A DNA stretch of 64,000 bases from Porphyra umbilicalis (taxonomy: Eukaryota > Rhodophyta > Bangiophyceae > Bangiales > Bangiaceae), in the NCBI GenBank assembly GCA_002049455.2, contig KV918989.1, positions 62,001-126,000 of the forward strand, read 5' to 3'. The translations under genes and the position numbers were made by a program. Of this stretch, positions 43,429 to 54,498 are shown piece after piece. The notes below the pieces were generated by a model. The model saw only the letters and a program-made list of their open reading frames with translations. It did no database searches and was not told the DNA's origin. The first letter of the stretch is position 1; each line of letters begins with the position of its first letter.

Positions 43429-46388
43429 TTGCGCCGGCGAAAAGCCAGGCGGCTAAGCGCGGCGGCGACAAGGGCGGCCAGGCCGGCGACAAGGGCGGCC
43501 TGGCCGTTGGCAAGTGCGGTAAGGCCGGTTGCAAGAACAGCAAGGCCGGTGGCAAGGGCGGCAAGGCCGCGCGCAAGAAAGGCAAGGCCACGGGCAAGGG
43601 CGGCAACGGCCGGCAGCGCGGGCGGCAACGGCCGCCGGGGCGGGCGGTTTGCCTTGCGGCGCGGGCGGCAACGGCCCGCGGCTCGGGCGGTTTGTTCTGC
43701 GGGTCTGGCGGTTTGCCTCGCGGCTACGTACGGAGGCGGTAAGGGTTAACACCCTGGTACCAGCATGGCGGACCCCGCAGCAATGGCGGTGGACGGCGGC
43801 AACGCCAACGGCGAGGCGCACGTGGCTCACGCCGTTGCGGAAGACGGAAGCAACCTTGATCGGTCCACCGACACGGAAATGCTGCGCCAGTTTTGGCCCA
43901 GCAGCATGTTTTAGGCGTACAATGGCCCGATCGAGGTGGTCTACGGGGTCCTGGTAATCGCTGATCAAGGTCTGTATGACATTTGCATCCGCAACCGCGC
44001 TCGAGAGCACACTCGGCGTCTCCACGCGCCTTATAAGGCCCTGCCGGGCTTTGTCGACGTGTGAGCCGAACTCGCCACGCCCAGCCATGCTGGTGACCGC
44101 GTCGCCGAGGTCCATGGGGACCCGTTCTTTAGGAATCAGGGGCCACAGCGCCGTATACACGAAGTCATGTCGTTTTGCAAGGAAGTCATTCGGTTTATAG
44201 GGCCCTTGCAACCATTCCACCGTCTGGTGTACACCAACGCTCTGTTGTTTCCCGTGAGAGGGACCGAGACTTTTGAGGCGGCGGCCAACTCGTTTTGCCG
44301 CTGATTGCGGAACTGGCCGATGGACGTTTTCCTCGAGCGCTCGGTGGCCACGTACCGCGCGGTTCCAATCGGCCCCGACGCCAGTTTGGCGGAGCACCTG
44401 TATCATCTTTCGCTGGAGGCGGCGGAGGAGATCGACGCGGTCGATTTTTATCGAAGCCCTCGCATGAGCGAGCTACTGAACCCCTTTCGGCTGCCACTGT
44501 TGTCGACCAGCCATCGCCGAGTGGCGGACACGCGGTTTTTTCGCGGGCGCGGGCTGATGCCGACGGAGTGGTCAGCTGTATTCTGTTGAAACGCAGTGGG
44601 GATAGGGGATGGAGGACCACGGTGAAGTGGTTGAGTGGCTTGAGCTTGTGTGTATGTGTGCGAACGTGCTTTGTTGGTTCTCTCTCCAAAGCACCCCTCT
44701 TCCCATCAAGGGCACTCCTCAAGTAGTCCAAGTCGGAGCACTCAAGCCCACCACCAAGCCCAAGCAGCTCGCCCGCGCTCAGAATCGCACGGGTACAAAT
44801 GTCGAATGCACCAGCGGTCGCCAAACCGCGAGGAAGTCGCATGGGTAGCCTAGTGGGAAGTAGGCACCCACTCTCATGAGGCGTGACATTCGGGTCGCGT
44901 CCGGGAGTCCGGGGGGTGATGGACTATTAATTGAACTCTCCAGGACCATTCACACCGGTATTGTGGCTGTAGCTGAGTGGTACAATTTTCGAATCCCGAC
45001 AGGTTAGGGGCCCAGAAAATTCCAGTTAGAGCTGGTTGACTTTGCAGGAGGTCGCAGGTTCAAATCTCGCAAGTTGGCGACTTGGCAGGAAATCATTCGC
45101 AGCAGCCTTGGGATTGGCTTCTTACGTGAGACCTGGCGACTTGAGGTCCTGTGAAGTTAGGAGGAGTGTTGGACTATTAGTTTGAACTCCCCAGGACCAT
45201 TCACACCGGTATGGTGGCTGTAGCTGAGTGGTACAATTTGCGAATCCCGACATATTCCTCCTGGCGCCGAAGTCATTTGACTTGTCTCGTTGGCTTCCGC
45301 CAGTCCCCGACTGGGTGCTCAGGACCGAGTTTTGGGTGGCGACCCCGGTGATGGTGTCGTGCCTGGCGGGCTTGATGCGAAACGAGTATAGATCCGCTTG
45401 GCAGATTGTGTACTCGGAGTACTATTGCGATCTGAATTCCGCTTGAATAAGCACCCTTCAAGAGGACAAGGTCTTTGTCCGTCTAGAAGAGAAGGCAATT
45501 CGTCACTTTGACGTCCTGGACACGTCTAAAATACGCGAGGCGCCTGACGGCGAGGCTGCACATGCCTGGTATGGAAAGATGCGCCGAGCAATGGACAGTC
45601 TCACGTGGGGGGTCGTTCTTAAGGACATGGTCCGTCGGAACCAAGACATCGGCGAGGCGCGACACGTGCGCGTGATGGCTGATGCGACCAAGGAGGGCGG
45701 CTTTTGCCTTCAACACTTGTGTGTTGACATCGACTGCGCACCTGAACCGAACGCGCCAGGGCTGATGCCACTGCTGGAGATCGTGGTGGTTACTGCCGTC
45801 CGCGTTTGCCGCGTCGCAATCGCTCGCGGTCGCCGCGTTGCGATCGCGCGCGGTCGATATCGCCGCTGAGGGCAATCCAGGCCACTTGGCCGACGCGTGC
45901 CTCTTCCTCCGCGGTGGTTTCCCTATTGTTGTTGGCGCGCGTACACGATGTGCGCCTTCGCGCGCCCCGTGGGGCTGCTGTGTCAGCGGTGGCGCATGCC
46001 TGGGTCGATCGAGGGACCGGCTTGCGCCATGCTGTGGAGCGGCCGGACGGGCGAGAGGTTGAGTCTCTCTTGGTCATGATTGAGCAGGCCGTTGCTCGCG
46101 CCGTTGATGGAGATGCCAATCATGAGCGCTTTGCTCAGCACTTCGATGTTGTTGAGCCAGAGAAGGCGGTAGCGCTCTCGCGCGTCAGCGCTCAGAGCGT
46201 CCTGGGGCGTCTTCTCAAGCGGACGGAGGGCACTCGGACAAGGCTCCGCCGACGGAACGCGACACACGCGCGCGTAGCGTCTTCCAGGAGTCGGAAGCCA
46301 GTTTCAACTCTCGCCACTTTTGCCGTCGCGACTCAAGTCGCAGTGATGAGAAGGAGGAAAAGGGTTCACTGCTTAGTGATTGGATGAG
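43429..46388 (+). pseudogene. Antisense gene of Gypsy-F, decayed copy
   Basis: The frame opens with MRRRKARRL and an Ala/Arg-rich tract, a TAA at 43747-43749, then MADPAAMAVDGG at 43765. Conserved blocks shared with the 62750 copy: MLRQFWP, IRNRAREHTRRL, GDRVAEVHGDPF, HEVMSFC, EAAANSFC, NPFRLPLL, RVADTRFFRG. At 44584 it is interrupted by a composite insertion to 45252 with TATTC duplicates. It resumes with FDLSRWLPPVPDW, FWVATPVMVS, TLQEDKVFV, FDVLDTSKIREAP. Several stops and at least one frame change near 45.8 kb. A C-terminal region (VESLLVMIEQAVARAVDGDA) extends beyond what the other copy shows and ends about 20 bp from the pol stop. No known domain recognised. Confidence 0.75.
44584..45252 (+). 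mobile_element. Composite insertion: Copia-A-type LTR fragment fused to TRIM-2
   Basis: 44584 to about 44840 matches the start of the Copia-A LTR (TGTTGAAACGCAGTGG). TRIM-2 occupies 44917-45252: 5' LTR 44917-45001, primer site GGTTAGGGGCCCAG, interior with a B-box-like GGTTCAAATCTC, purine tract, 3' LTR 45167-45252. The direct duplicates TATTC (44579-44583 and 45253-45257) flank the whole composite, not the TRIM alone, and the interrupted gene resumes directly after. This implies that both parts entered as one unit, or that one end was later replaced. Confidence 0.8.
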
Positions 46389-46410
46389 CTGACTCTTTCG
46401 GGAGGGTGTG

Positions 46411-48060
46411 TTAATGTCGGGGGCTTACGCTGATAAGGTGTTGATGTTTCTTCGTCTTGTGGTTGTTTGTCGTTTGACATGTTCGTATCCACTTCCCATT
46501 TTTTCTGTTTGTCATCATAGCGATGGAGGAAGTGGCAGGCCAGCATGGCCCATTGTGTGGGAATCGTATTCCTAGCATCTGCTGATAATGTCCTTTGTAC
46601 TCGAAACATGCGCGTACGGCGGTTGCGTACCAGCTGTCGTTTGTCCATTGTGGGATGATCATGGTCGCTTCTTCGATGGAGGTCACGAGGCGACGAAGAA
46701 GTGAATCCAAGTGCTGTACCGGTGGGACGAGAAACTCGTTGGAGAGCACTGGTACCGAGGGATCTGCTTCGATCAAAGTTGCTTGCGCGGAATTTGGCCA
46801 CACGTAGGTGTACGGACCGTCAGTACGGTTTTGCCGAGCGCGATGCCGCAAGGCCAGTTCCGGGTCATGCGCAAACTTGTGCGTCATGGCGGGCAGAGTC
46901 AACTGAGGCCGCGCGACAGGAATCACTTCCTTAATTGCGGCGGCGGTACTTAAATATGTCCGCGAGACATTGGCATGGATAACTTCGTCACCGGTAGCAT
47001 GGACATGCTGCACAGTGCGTATCCACGTGGAGTCCATGACGATGTTTGCCATGGCTGTGAGCCCGGCTTATCTGCGACTTCACCGTGTTGGCGTCTGCCA
47101 CTGGAACCCCGGTACATGCTTCTTATTCTGTCGAAGGAAGCGCACCACCAGGTTGCTTGAACGGTTCTCCAGGGGTTCCCAGGTGTCATCCTTTGACCCG
47201 TAGTCGAACCAGCGCACCATGGCGCTATAGCTGTCGCTAGTCCGGCGTACGCCTAGGAGTTTGGCAATCACACACTTTTTGGCGGTGGCCGGGGGTGGCT
47301 TGTGTTGGTCTGAACCACCTAGCAGGGGGTGCGGCACCGCGTCCGTTGTCGTTTAACGAGACGCTGGTGTGACATATTCAATGCTGACACGTTTTTTCTC
47401 CCCCTCAATGTCAATGACAATCGTGGAGGCATCCGCGTGCGCGTCAACGACCACGAAGGGTCCAATTGCCTTGCCTTGCAGCTTGTTTTGCCGATCGTGG
47501 TTGGTCGTGTAGACGTAGTCGCCGATCTTGACGTCCGCATTGCGGGTAGCGACCTGATGGTCGAAGTGACGTTCGTAACGTTGTTGTACGTCACGCAAGG
47601 CCTCGACGACGACGGGGATCTGCCTACGAGGGCGGGCCATGAACTTGCGTTTTCGAGCTGGGGGTTACCGATCCTTCAGCGTTCCCTTTTTGGCCAAAGG
47701 AGTGCCCAGGAACAAATTTCGAATCGTGATGTTGTGGATCCGCCTTAGGATAACGAGCTCAAATGGAGCGATACCCGTAGACCGGTGCAGATGGCTATTA
47801 TATGCCATTATGATGAGCGGGAGTAGCTTTTCTCATCGTGATGTGTCATCAGCGACGAAATGTCGCAGCTGAGTAGCCACTGCACGGTTGTACCGTTCAA
47901 CTTGCTAATTGCTTGGGAGATGATACGCCGTAGTGCGAACCGTTTTGATGCCAAGCATTTTCATCACAGCGATGAAGAAGTTCGACACGAAATGAAGCCC
48001 TTGGTCCGATCGTCGGCGGTTCTTCCATCGCGCTTATTTGGTTACTTTTAAGCGATTTGC
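46411..48060 (-). pseudogene. Gypsy-F pol: integrase core end, chromodomain, C-terminal extension
   Basis: From the right: RSDQGLHFVSNFF, MKMLGIKTVRTTAYH, QVERYNRAVATQL and AYNSHLHRSTGIAPFEL are the second half of an integrase core with Asp and Glu present. VKIGDYVYTTN marks the C-terminal integrase domain (47640-47353). A chromodomain follows (YSAMVRWFDYGSKDDTWE), ending near 47.1 kb. The same frame, after two stops, continues for some 210 codons to 46411, with DSLLRRLVTSIEEATMIIPQ and WTNDSWYATAVRACFEYKG. That extension is unrecognised. Stops within the core show that it is inactive. Confidence 0.78.
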
Positions 48061-48067
48061 GGGCGAC

Positions 48068-50055
48068 GCAGTGTGGTGCCCCGTCGATACCGCAGCCTAC
48101 GACTTGGAATGGCCCTTCCGGGATCTGGCCACACAATTATTCGGTTCGGATGGCATGTCCAACGGCTAAGACAACGAGAATCTAGCTCACACGGCCAGGT
48201 CCCAAGCTTGTGTATCACTGTATTGACGCTATTTCACGAATTCAGGAGGGGCCTCGCCCTTGGTGCACTCAGGCGAGATCACTGTCAGCGCCAAATGGTG
48301 AGGCCAGCAGCGAACAGCCTCAACGACCGAGGTTGAGTGTTTCCGCCCCGCGGCAAGGTGTCTTGAGACGAATTTCAATGGATCAAAGCCATGTCCGCAT
48401 TGTTCTGCTCATGTACCGGTGTGTTTCCAGCAATATGATTGGTTGGCGGTGGCCACTTCTCCCATAAATGCCTCCAGAGCACGTGGGGGGGCGGGAGTGA
48501 CCCCAAAGGCCACTACAGATGCCGCAAAGGGCACCTCTCGCGGCCGGCGCCAAACCCCCGCCCCCGCCGCTTGCTCGTTGGCACCGACTCTGGCCGCGGC
48601 CTGTGCGGTGGCGGTGGTGATGGCGGTAAAAATGGCTTCGGAGGAGACGGCGGCGGCTGAGGGAGGGGGGGATGGGGGGGGGCGGGGCGGCGGTGGGGGC
48701 GGCCGCTGTGGGTCGCGGCCAAGGCGGCGGACACGGCGGCGTCCGCTGGCGCCGCCGATCAGTCGCGGCGGTGTCGGAGGCCGCCGCCGGGACGGTAGCT
48801 TCGCCGGACCGGCGACGGCGGTCCGGCAAAGGTGGCGGCGGCACGGCGCACCGGTGGCGGCCGCGGTTAGGCCGGCCCGCCGTGGCGGTCGTTCGCGCCG
48901 GCCTCTGGCTCCGAGACAGCGGCGGAGGGCGTCGGCGGGCGGCGAAGGTTCGGCGGCGACGTGTGGCAGCCGAGTGCCGGCGCGGTCCGCGGCCGGCTGC
49001 AATTAGGCGTCAGGCAGCGGCGGCGGCGAGAAACGGGATCGCATCTGCGGCCGCCCGCCGCGGGGGGGCCGTGGGGGGCGAACGTGCGGGGCGGGTGCGC
49101 GGAGGCGGCGGCGGTGGCAATAAGCCGCGGCGGATCCGGGCGTTGCTACGGCGTCGGTTAGCAGCCGCCACGCGTCGCCGCCGCCGTTGCCAATCTACAA
49201 GGCGGCGGCGGCGGCAAGAAACGGCGGCGATGCGGCAGTCGGCGGCCGCGGCTGGCGCGTTGTCAGCACGCGGGGGGGGGCCGACGTGCGGTGCGGGTGC
49301 GCGGAGTCGACCTCGGAGGCGGCACGCCGCGGCGGTGTCGGGCGTTGCGGCGGCGTCGGCCGCCGCCGCCAAGCGTCGCCGCCGCCACTGGCAATCTACA
49401 TGGCGGCGGAGGCGGCAAGGGGCGGCGGCGATGCGGCGGTCGGCGGCCGCGGCTACCGTGTTGTCGCTGCGGGGGGATGGGCGGACGTGCTGGGGGAGTG
49501 CGCGATGTCGGCGGCGGCGGCGGCAAGCCGCGGCGGTGCGCGGCGACAGCGACGCGGCGGCGGCGGTGGTCATGGCGGCCAAGGACATGCGCGCGGCTGG
49601 GGGGGATGGCGGCGTCGCCGGCGCCGCGTCGACCCCGTGTGGGGGGCTGGCATCAGCGGCGGCAGGTGGCGGCACCGCGGCCGCTGTCGCGGTTCTCGCG
49701 CCCGCGGGCGACAGGCACCCCGCGCGGGGGCGGCGCCGCGGCAGCTGACGGGCGCAGCGATTCGGCGGTGGCGACTCTGCGACGGTGCCTGGGCACGGCC
49801 GGCCGCTGTCGGCCGACGGCGGGGCGACGGCGGCGGTGGCCGGCCGCAAGGTGGCGGGCTGCACCGGCGGAAGGGCGGCGGCGGGAAGCGCCGCCTCAAC
49901 ATGTCCCCCTGATACGGTTGGTCGCGTGCCAGTCATTGAATGGCACAAACTTGGATCAACAAATCTGCATCCGCCAAAAAGTACTGAAACATATACCCGA
50001 AATCAGTGGTACATGTGTTTCGCAGATTTTGCCGGAAGCCGGACAAACCGGTTAG
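48068..50055 (+). mobile_element. GC-rich repeat element X, copy 1
   Basis: About 2 kb matched in inverted orientation at about 59300-61650. The match includes unique low-GC flanks at both ends (for example caagcttgtg/atcact and gtttccagcaatatgattgg on one side, actgaaacata on the other), so it is true homology, not shared composition. In frame 3 an ORF (48672-49748, then 49785-50096 after a stop) is conserved at its end between copies (DGGATAAVAGRKVAG). Copy 2 continues into QVFLDTGTAGCVS, a possible retropepsin motif, decayed here to QILPEAGQTG. Possibly the gag-protease part of an LTR element; no LTR found. Confidence 0.55.
49000..49593 (+). repeat. Tandem repeat of about 201 bp (three units) in element X
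   Basis: Landmarks caatctac at 49191 and 49392 are 201 bp apart, with a diverged start at about 49000. Since 201 bp is 67 codons, an Arg/Ala-rich 67-residue unit keeps frame (RRRRCQSTRRRRRQETAAM, then RRRRHWQSTWRRRRQGAAAM). Confidence 0.7.
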
Positions 50056-50211
50056 CTATCCGTTTGCTTGGGTGTCCCCTTGGATCCCCCTCATGACTCT
50101 CTTTGTAGTCCCCGTTGGCGACTTCTTGGCGACACAGCTCGCGCCTTTGTCGCCTCGAAGTTACTAAGAAACGACCCGAAAAAACGAGTGGGCAGAACCG
50201 CCGACGGTTGG

Positions 50212-50635
50212 TTGCCCACTCACTGAGTCGATTGGTGGTTCCATCTACTTCATGACGACGCTGGAGGATTCCACGGGCTTTATCATGGCTACGCCTATCA
50301 AGACAACGCAGTCGCCCGTTGTGACCTCGTCAGCCGAGGCCGTGTACGTGGCCGCCGCAATGGCGACCAGGGAGGCGCTCTGGCTACGCAAGCTGCTGTC
50401 GGCTCTGGGCGTCGTCGGCGGAGTCGTGCCGATCGCGGAGGTCAGCCAGTCCTGCCCGGCGCTTGTCAACAACCTTTACTTACTCCCGAACGCCGACATG
50501 CCGGCCGATGGTCTCACCAAGTCGCTGCCGTCGCCAGCGTTCACGGCTTTTCGGGCTGCCTTCGGGGTTGGTGAACACCGCTGCGCGGCTGCGCGGGGCG
50601 CCAGGCTTTGCGACCCCCTGTTGGGGGAGTGCTGA
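50212..50635 (+). pseudogene. Copia-B integrase to RNase H fusion left by an internal deletion
   Basis: It reads PLTESIGGSIYFMTTLEDS and ATPIKT from the integrase core, then at once QSPVVTSSAEAVYVAAAMA and EALWLRKLLSALG from RNase H, with the C-terminal NADMPADGLTKSLP. The integrase C-terminus and all of RT are missing. The junction lies in an aagac word that could occur on both sides, as expected of microhomology-driven deletion. The RNase H motif AEAEY has become AEAVY. The stop is at 50633-50635. Confidence 0.85.
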
Positions 50636-51400
50636 GGCGCCACGGTGCCACTGAAGGCGTCCAGTGGCGCAGCCCCGGACTCGCGGCAGCGACCCCCGTC
50701 GACGTTGCTGCGGGCCGGTGCGGGCCGTGGACGGTTGCGCTACGATTTCCTTGTTTGGGGCCGGCAATGGGGCGCTATTGCCTTGGGCGGACGGCCGGTT
50801 GAAACCGTCTTGGGGCGCTGTGGCGCCACTGGGGCCAAGCAGTTGCGCAGCCCCGGGTTCGCGGCAATCGCCCGACTCGATTTGCCTCAAGTCGATTTTG
50901 GGCGATTTCGGCCGGGAGCTGTAGGCCTACAGCTCCGTCGGGTCGAGTCGATTTTGGTGAAGTCGATTTCTTTGTGGTCTTGAGCACGCTTCTGGAAGTC
51001 TCCAGCTTCGTGCCAAGTCGGCCAGTCGGGCCCGAATCGATTTGGCGAAAGTCGTTATTTGGTTGAAAGTGGTATGCAGCAGTAGGCCTACTGCTCCCTC
51101 GGGTGGTGCCGATGTTCGGCCACGTCGCTGAGCCGCGATTGACCGGCAGCCAATGCTCCGGATCGTCTTCATTCGAGACGCGCCCGAGTGCGCTGTCCTC
51201 ACCTCGACGTCTGCTTCACGTCAATGGTTATTTTGGTGATTTCGGCGGAGGTCGACTTTGCAGGAGTCACACCTGGGACCTGGGGATCGACTAGGGCACT
51301 TCTTCGACTTCGGATGATGGCGGGAGATACCGCACTGGTCGAACCGGGTTGGGACCGCGCTGAGGCGACAAGCGCGCGGACTGTGGGGTGCTGAGGGAGG
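50636..51400 (+). promoter_or_regulatory. Copia-B 3' untranslated region with duplicated palindrome modules and PPT
   Basis: Two related modules lie about 160 bp apart. Each has a cccga-tcgattt start and a perfect palindrome around the shared core GTAGGCCTAC, 22 bp at 50915-50936 and 18 bp at 51078-51095. The palindrome arms differ in sequence but stay complementary. A second pair of related words (ggcgcc-act, gcgcagcccc) occurs at 50637-50690 and 50818-50865. The purine tract gctgagggagg abuts the 3' LTR at 51401. Confidence 0.6.
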
Positions 51401-51797
51401 TGTTGAGGCAGCCCCCCAAGCCCGCGCAGGTAAGTCAGAGTTACCGCGGACTGCATGGATAACTCCAGCAGTATTTATGGGGTCATCGGCTTGTTTGGCC
51501 GTGCCATGCACATGAATTGATGTATGTCCGTGATGTAATTACTGGTACTTGTTTATCGAGTTCAGCTCACTTTGGAGCTGAGCTGGCAAGATTCTTGTGA
51601 GCCTCTTGAGGGGCATCGCGATTTGTGGGGTAGTGAGAGCCTGTACGTTCCAAGTAGTGGAGCACTGCGCTGCTGGGGGGTGCCCCGGCACGACGCTGCG
51701 AGAGAGGCACACGGAGGGGTTAAGAGCCTGCTGGCCTCGCGCGTCAGACCGGTCTCTTGAAAAGCAACGCATTCACCCAACTACCACTCTCTTCACA
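51401..51797 (+). repeat. Copia-B 3' LTR, 397 bp
   Basis: TGTTGAGGCAG to TCTTCACA, the same length as 30034-30430, followed by the target duplicate CGCTC. Confidence 0.88.
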
Positions 51798-54498
51798 CGC
51801 TCCAAGAGAAAACAGAATCACACTCTTCTGTGACCACAACTGCTGCTCATATCATAGCCATCTCAGGTTCCCCAATACCTGAGCGAGGGCATCTTCCCAC
51901 CGGCTTTGCTGAGAATATGAGGTATCGATGGCGGTGCCGAAGGCACCAGGGGTTCCAGACGCGGCAGAAAAACTGCATCGCTCCCGCGATCAGAGGTCCC
52001 CACTGCTAGATCGTTAGCAGGCGCGCTGCCGTCACCGAGCACCATCTGCCCAGGAATTGCGCCGTCGCCCTCAACCAGGGAGCGCACGCCAGCTCGCTCA
52101 AACATTGGGCGGCCAAGATGGCCGCCGCCGTGATGTGCTGGCCGTGCTCCTGCGGTATCCCGAGCGCGTGGAGCAGACACCGATGAATTGTTGGGTGCCA
52201 CCGGTGAAGAATCAACTAGTGCCGCAGTCGGATAGCTGACCAGCAGACCAGCCTCACCCGACGCCAGCACTCAGATGAAAACTTCAAGAGCCCCGAAAAG
52301 CCGTGATTGGCTTTCCGGAGCATCCGGCACGTGACCAGAGGGTAAAATTGGGGTGAGTCGCCACGGCCATACGCAAGCAGGTAAACTCCAAGAGGTTCGA
52401 CTGTCGCCTGGCGAGCACCGACAAGGGGCGTCCAGCTCGCCCATTAGATCGACGGCTGACCGGCTGTCCCAGATTGATTCGTATTAGATTCAAAGCTCGC
52501 GCAACTGTGGTTCCACCGACGGCTGCCGAAGATCTGGTGGCGACAGCCGCTAGTGGTCCTGCCGGGGCACGGCGGTCTCGCGGATGCCCACCGGCCGATA
52601 CGTGTGCACCAACAGTTGCGTGTGACAATTCTTAGGTCGCAGCCACAGCAGAAACACTGGTAGGCATGATGCCGCTTGGCTTGAGAGGCACGCCACGACC
52701 ACGTGTCTGCCCATCACCTGAGAATTGTGCAACACCAGTGGCGCCGGCGCGTCGGCCGGACGCAGTCGAAGACCGCCTTGGGCTGGGCACGGTGCTGCCA
52801 AGCGTGTTCACAGCCTCCACCCCGCATCCGAACCCCACGCCGGCTCGCGAGCGGCGCAAAGTGGGCGAGGGCGTCTGTTCTCGGCAGTTGTCCATCCTAG
52901 CTGCCTTTCTCAGGGCCACGAAGGACCCAGCACATGCGATGGCGGTTTTTCCGCCGTCAAGAACTCCTGACGTTAGCTTCCGCGTCCAGGTCAACAGGTC
53001 CAGACCACGCCGCTTCTTATCTGATCCTGTCAGCAGCATGGCAACGAGTCGGGCTTTCATAGCACTTGCCGCCGAGTTGACTCGCTGTTTGTTCTCAACC
53101 TTCAAGAATACCCGTACTGTGTCTGTCGGGCGTCCCACAGCTGGAAGGGGCCTGGCCCCTCAGCTGTGGACAGCGCACCCCCGGGGGCCGCCTTGAAACT
53201 ATCCCGATCCGAGTCAGCACGGGAATAACCTGTCCGGATATTGGGGAGATCGGATTTGGTCAAGGGATGGGCTTTTTTGGTGTCTTTCCCCTGCGCACCG
53301 AGCCCAGAACCGTCGTCAGAAGCACGTCTGTTTTTTCCTGTTTTGAGCCTCTCGTAGGCTCGTGTTCCTGTTTCATGAAACAGAAGTCCTGTGCAAAAAA
53401 TAGATGGCCCATCCTTGAAAGGCTCTCAAAGGCCATCTCATACGAGATCCTTGCATATTCGTGTTGTCGAGAACTGAAATCGTTTCTCACTCCACATATA
53501 GCGCCTGCTAGCAGGGCCATAGACGCTTTTCCGTCTCTCTTTCATTCTGGAAGAATAAAGTTTATGCGTCGTATGCTGTGTCTCTCCTTTCACGAGTGGA
53601 GATGCATCTATCTCGGCCAACAGAGGATTTTGGCGCCCTTTCTGGAAAGAAGCAGCCTTGACAGAGCCCCAGGGTGGTTCGCAGATTACCTTTTCGTCCC
53701 GAAAGACCCTAAGGCAGACGTACTCTTGACGACGGTTTTGGGGCCGCTGCGCTGTGGTTTCCCCAACCTCCTTACCATTTGTTTTAACCTTTCGTTTTGG
53801 AGCGATTTATCTCTTTCGCGCATTTGGGGCGGCTTCTTTGGCCGGCGGTGCTCGGGTTGAGGAGGTGTAGAGGGACAGCGGGAACACCGTCCTTGTCGCC
53901 GTTTCATAAAATCAACTGTGCTTTGGACCAAGATTCCCCCCTCGGCTCTGCCGTGATCATCTGCTCCCGGTGGGGGAAGGCTGCGCTGTGGGTTGATTTC
54001 CGGGGCAGCTCCTTCGACGGACCGAGCTGATCAAGAGGTCACTTCGGCCGGACGACGAATCAGCGTGGTGGTGTCTATAACTGCTACAGTTTCTGGTGTA
54101 GCAGCAGTGGATTCTGACCATTGCCACGCCCGTATCGGGTAGCCCGTTCCCTGATCGTTGGTTGGTTTGTTGAGTTCAAAACGACTTGAATCTCCGCGTC
54201 GGTCTGCTTTCGAGTTTTGCACGGCCACCATGACGGCGTCGCCGCCCGATCTCCTTGAGCTGGACGCGATGGGTAGCGGCATGCCGGCAAGTACATCCGC
54301 GGTGACCCCAGCGGTCTCTGCGACAGGGGAATCCGCGGGTTAATCAAGGATTCCCTCCACTCCGCCTCGGCCATTGACGAATATCGTAAGCGAAGCGCTA
54401 CGGCGGCTCACACCGGGGGCCGATGACTTTTTTCCTAGACGTCACGACAGACGGACGGGATTGGCGGGTTAAGTTCAGAGTTTGGCGACGCCTCTCAC
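51798..54498. other. No recognised gene; one fold-back repeat
   Basis: A minus frame at 53138-52632 (168 codons, MGRPTDTVRVFLKVENKQRV and onward) reads like protein for its first 80 residues, but I do not recognise it, and the + strand is open there too. A 40-bp inverted pair (53291-53330 and 53715-53754, about 32 of 40 matching) brackets some 380 bp and lies within a 197-codon + frame. It may be an old fold-back element. A perfect 16-bp palindrome sits at 53368-53383. Confidence 0.35.

Larger units (their letters stand above)
41858..48060 (-). mobile_element. Gypsy-F, truncated Ty3/Gypsy element with an antisense gene
   Basis: The left end starts TGTGGTGTTCATGACG, matched at 61662 in the second copy. 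The order on the minus strand, right to left, is integrase, chromodomain and C-terminal extension (48060-46411), then the antisense gene (+, ending about 46388), then the 3' LTR (42652-41858). The 5' half (5' LTR, gag, RT) is missing. It interrupts Copia-B gag after GNPV and carries a TIR element in its LTR and a composite TRIM insertion in its antisense gene. Confidence 0.7.
30034..51797 (+). mobile_element. Copia-B, 21.8-kb insertion swollen by nested elements
   Basis: The 397-bp LTRs are at 30034-30430 and 51401-51797 in the same orientation. Flanking 5-mers are identical, CGCTC at 30029-30033 and at 51798-51802. A half-tRNA primer site (GGGTATGGGCCCAG) follows the left LTR, and a purine tract (gctgagggagg) precedes the right LTR. 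Copia-B's own sequence survives as leader (30662-30820), gag N-terminus (41418-41857), integrase/RNase H (50212-50635) and 3' untranslated region. The rest is Gypsy-C, Gypsy-F and a GC-rich element. The LTRs are diverged by an estimated 15-20%, so this is the oldest datable insertion in the window. Confidence 0.85.

Noticed and set aside
43330..43740. CRISPR-like or satellite array in the ggcggcaag-rich stretch
   Set aside because: Units are degenerate and contiguous with no unique spacers, and the tract is in frame with a coding region. No CRISPR array exists in the window.
44917..45252. A real tRNA gene or classic SINE, from the A- and B-box motifs
   Set aside because: There is no anticodon arm or closed acceptor stem, and direct terminal repeats, primer site, purine tract and 5-bp target duplicates define an LTR-type TRIM.
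48672..49748. A 358-codon uninterrupted + frame as a functional host protein
   Set aside because: Several frames on both strands are open here because the DNA is extremely GC-rich and repetitive. Only its conserved end and position in a repeated element support past coding, so it is reported as part of element X.
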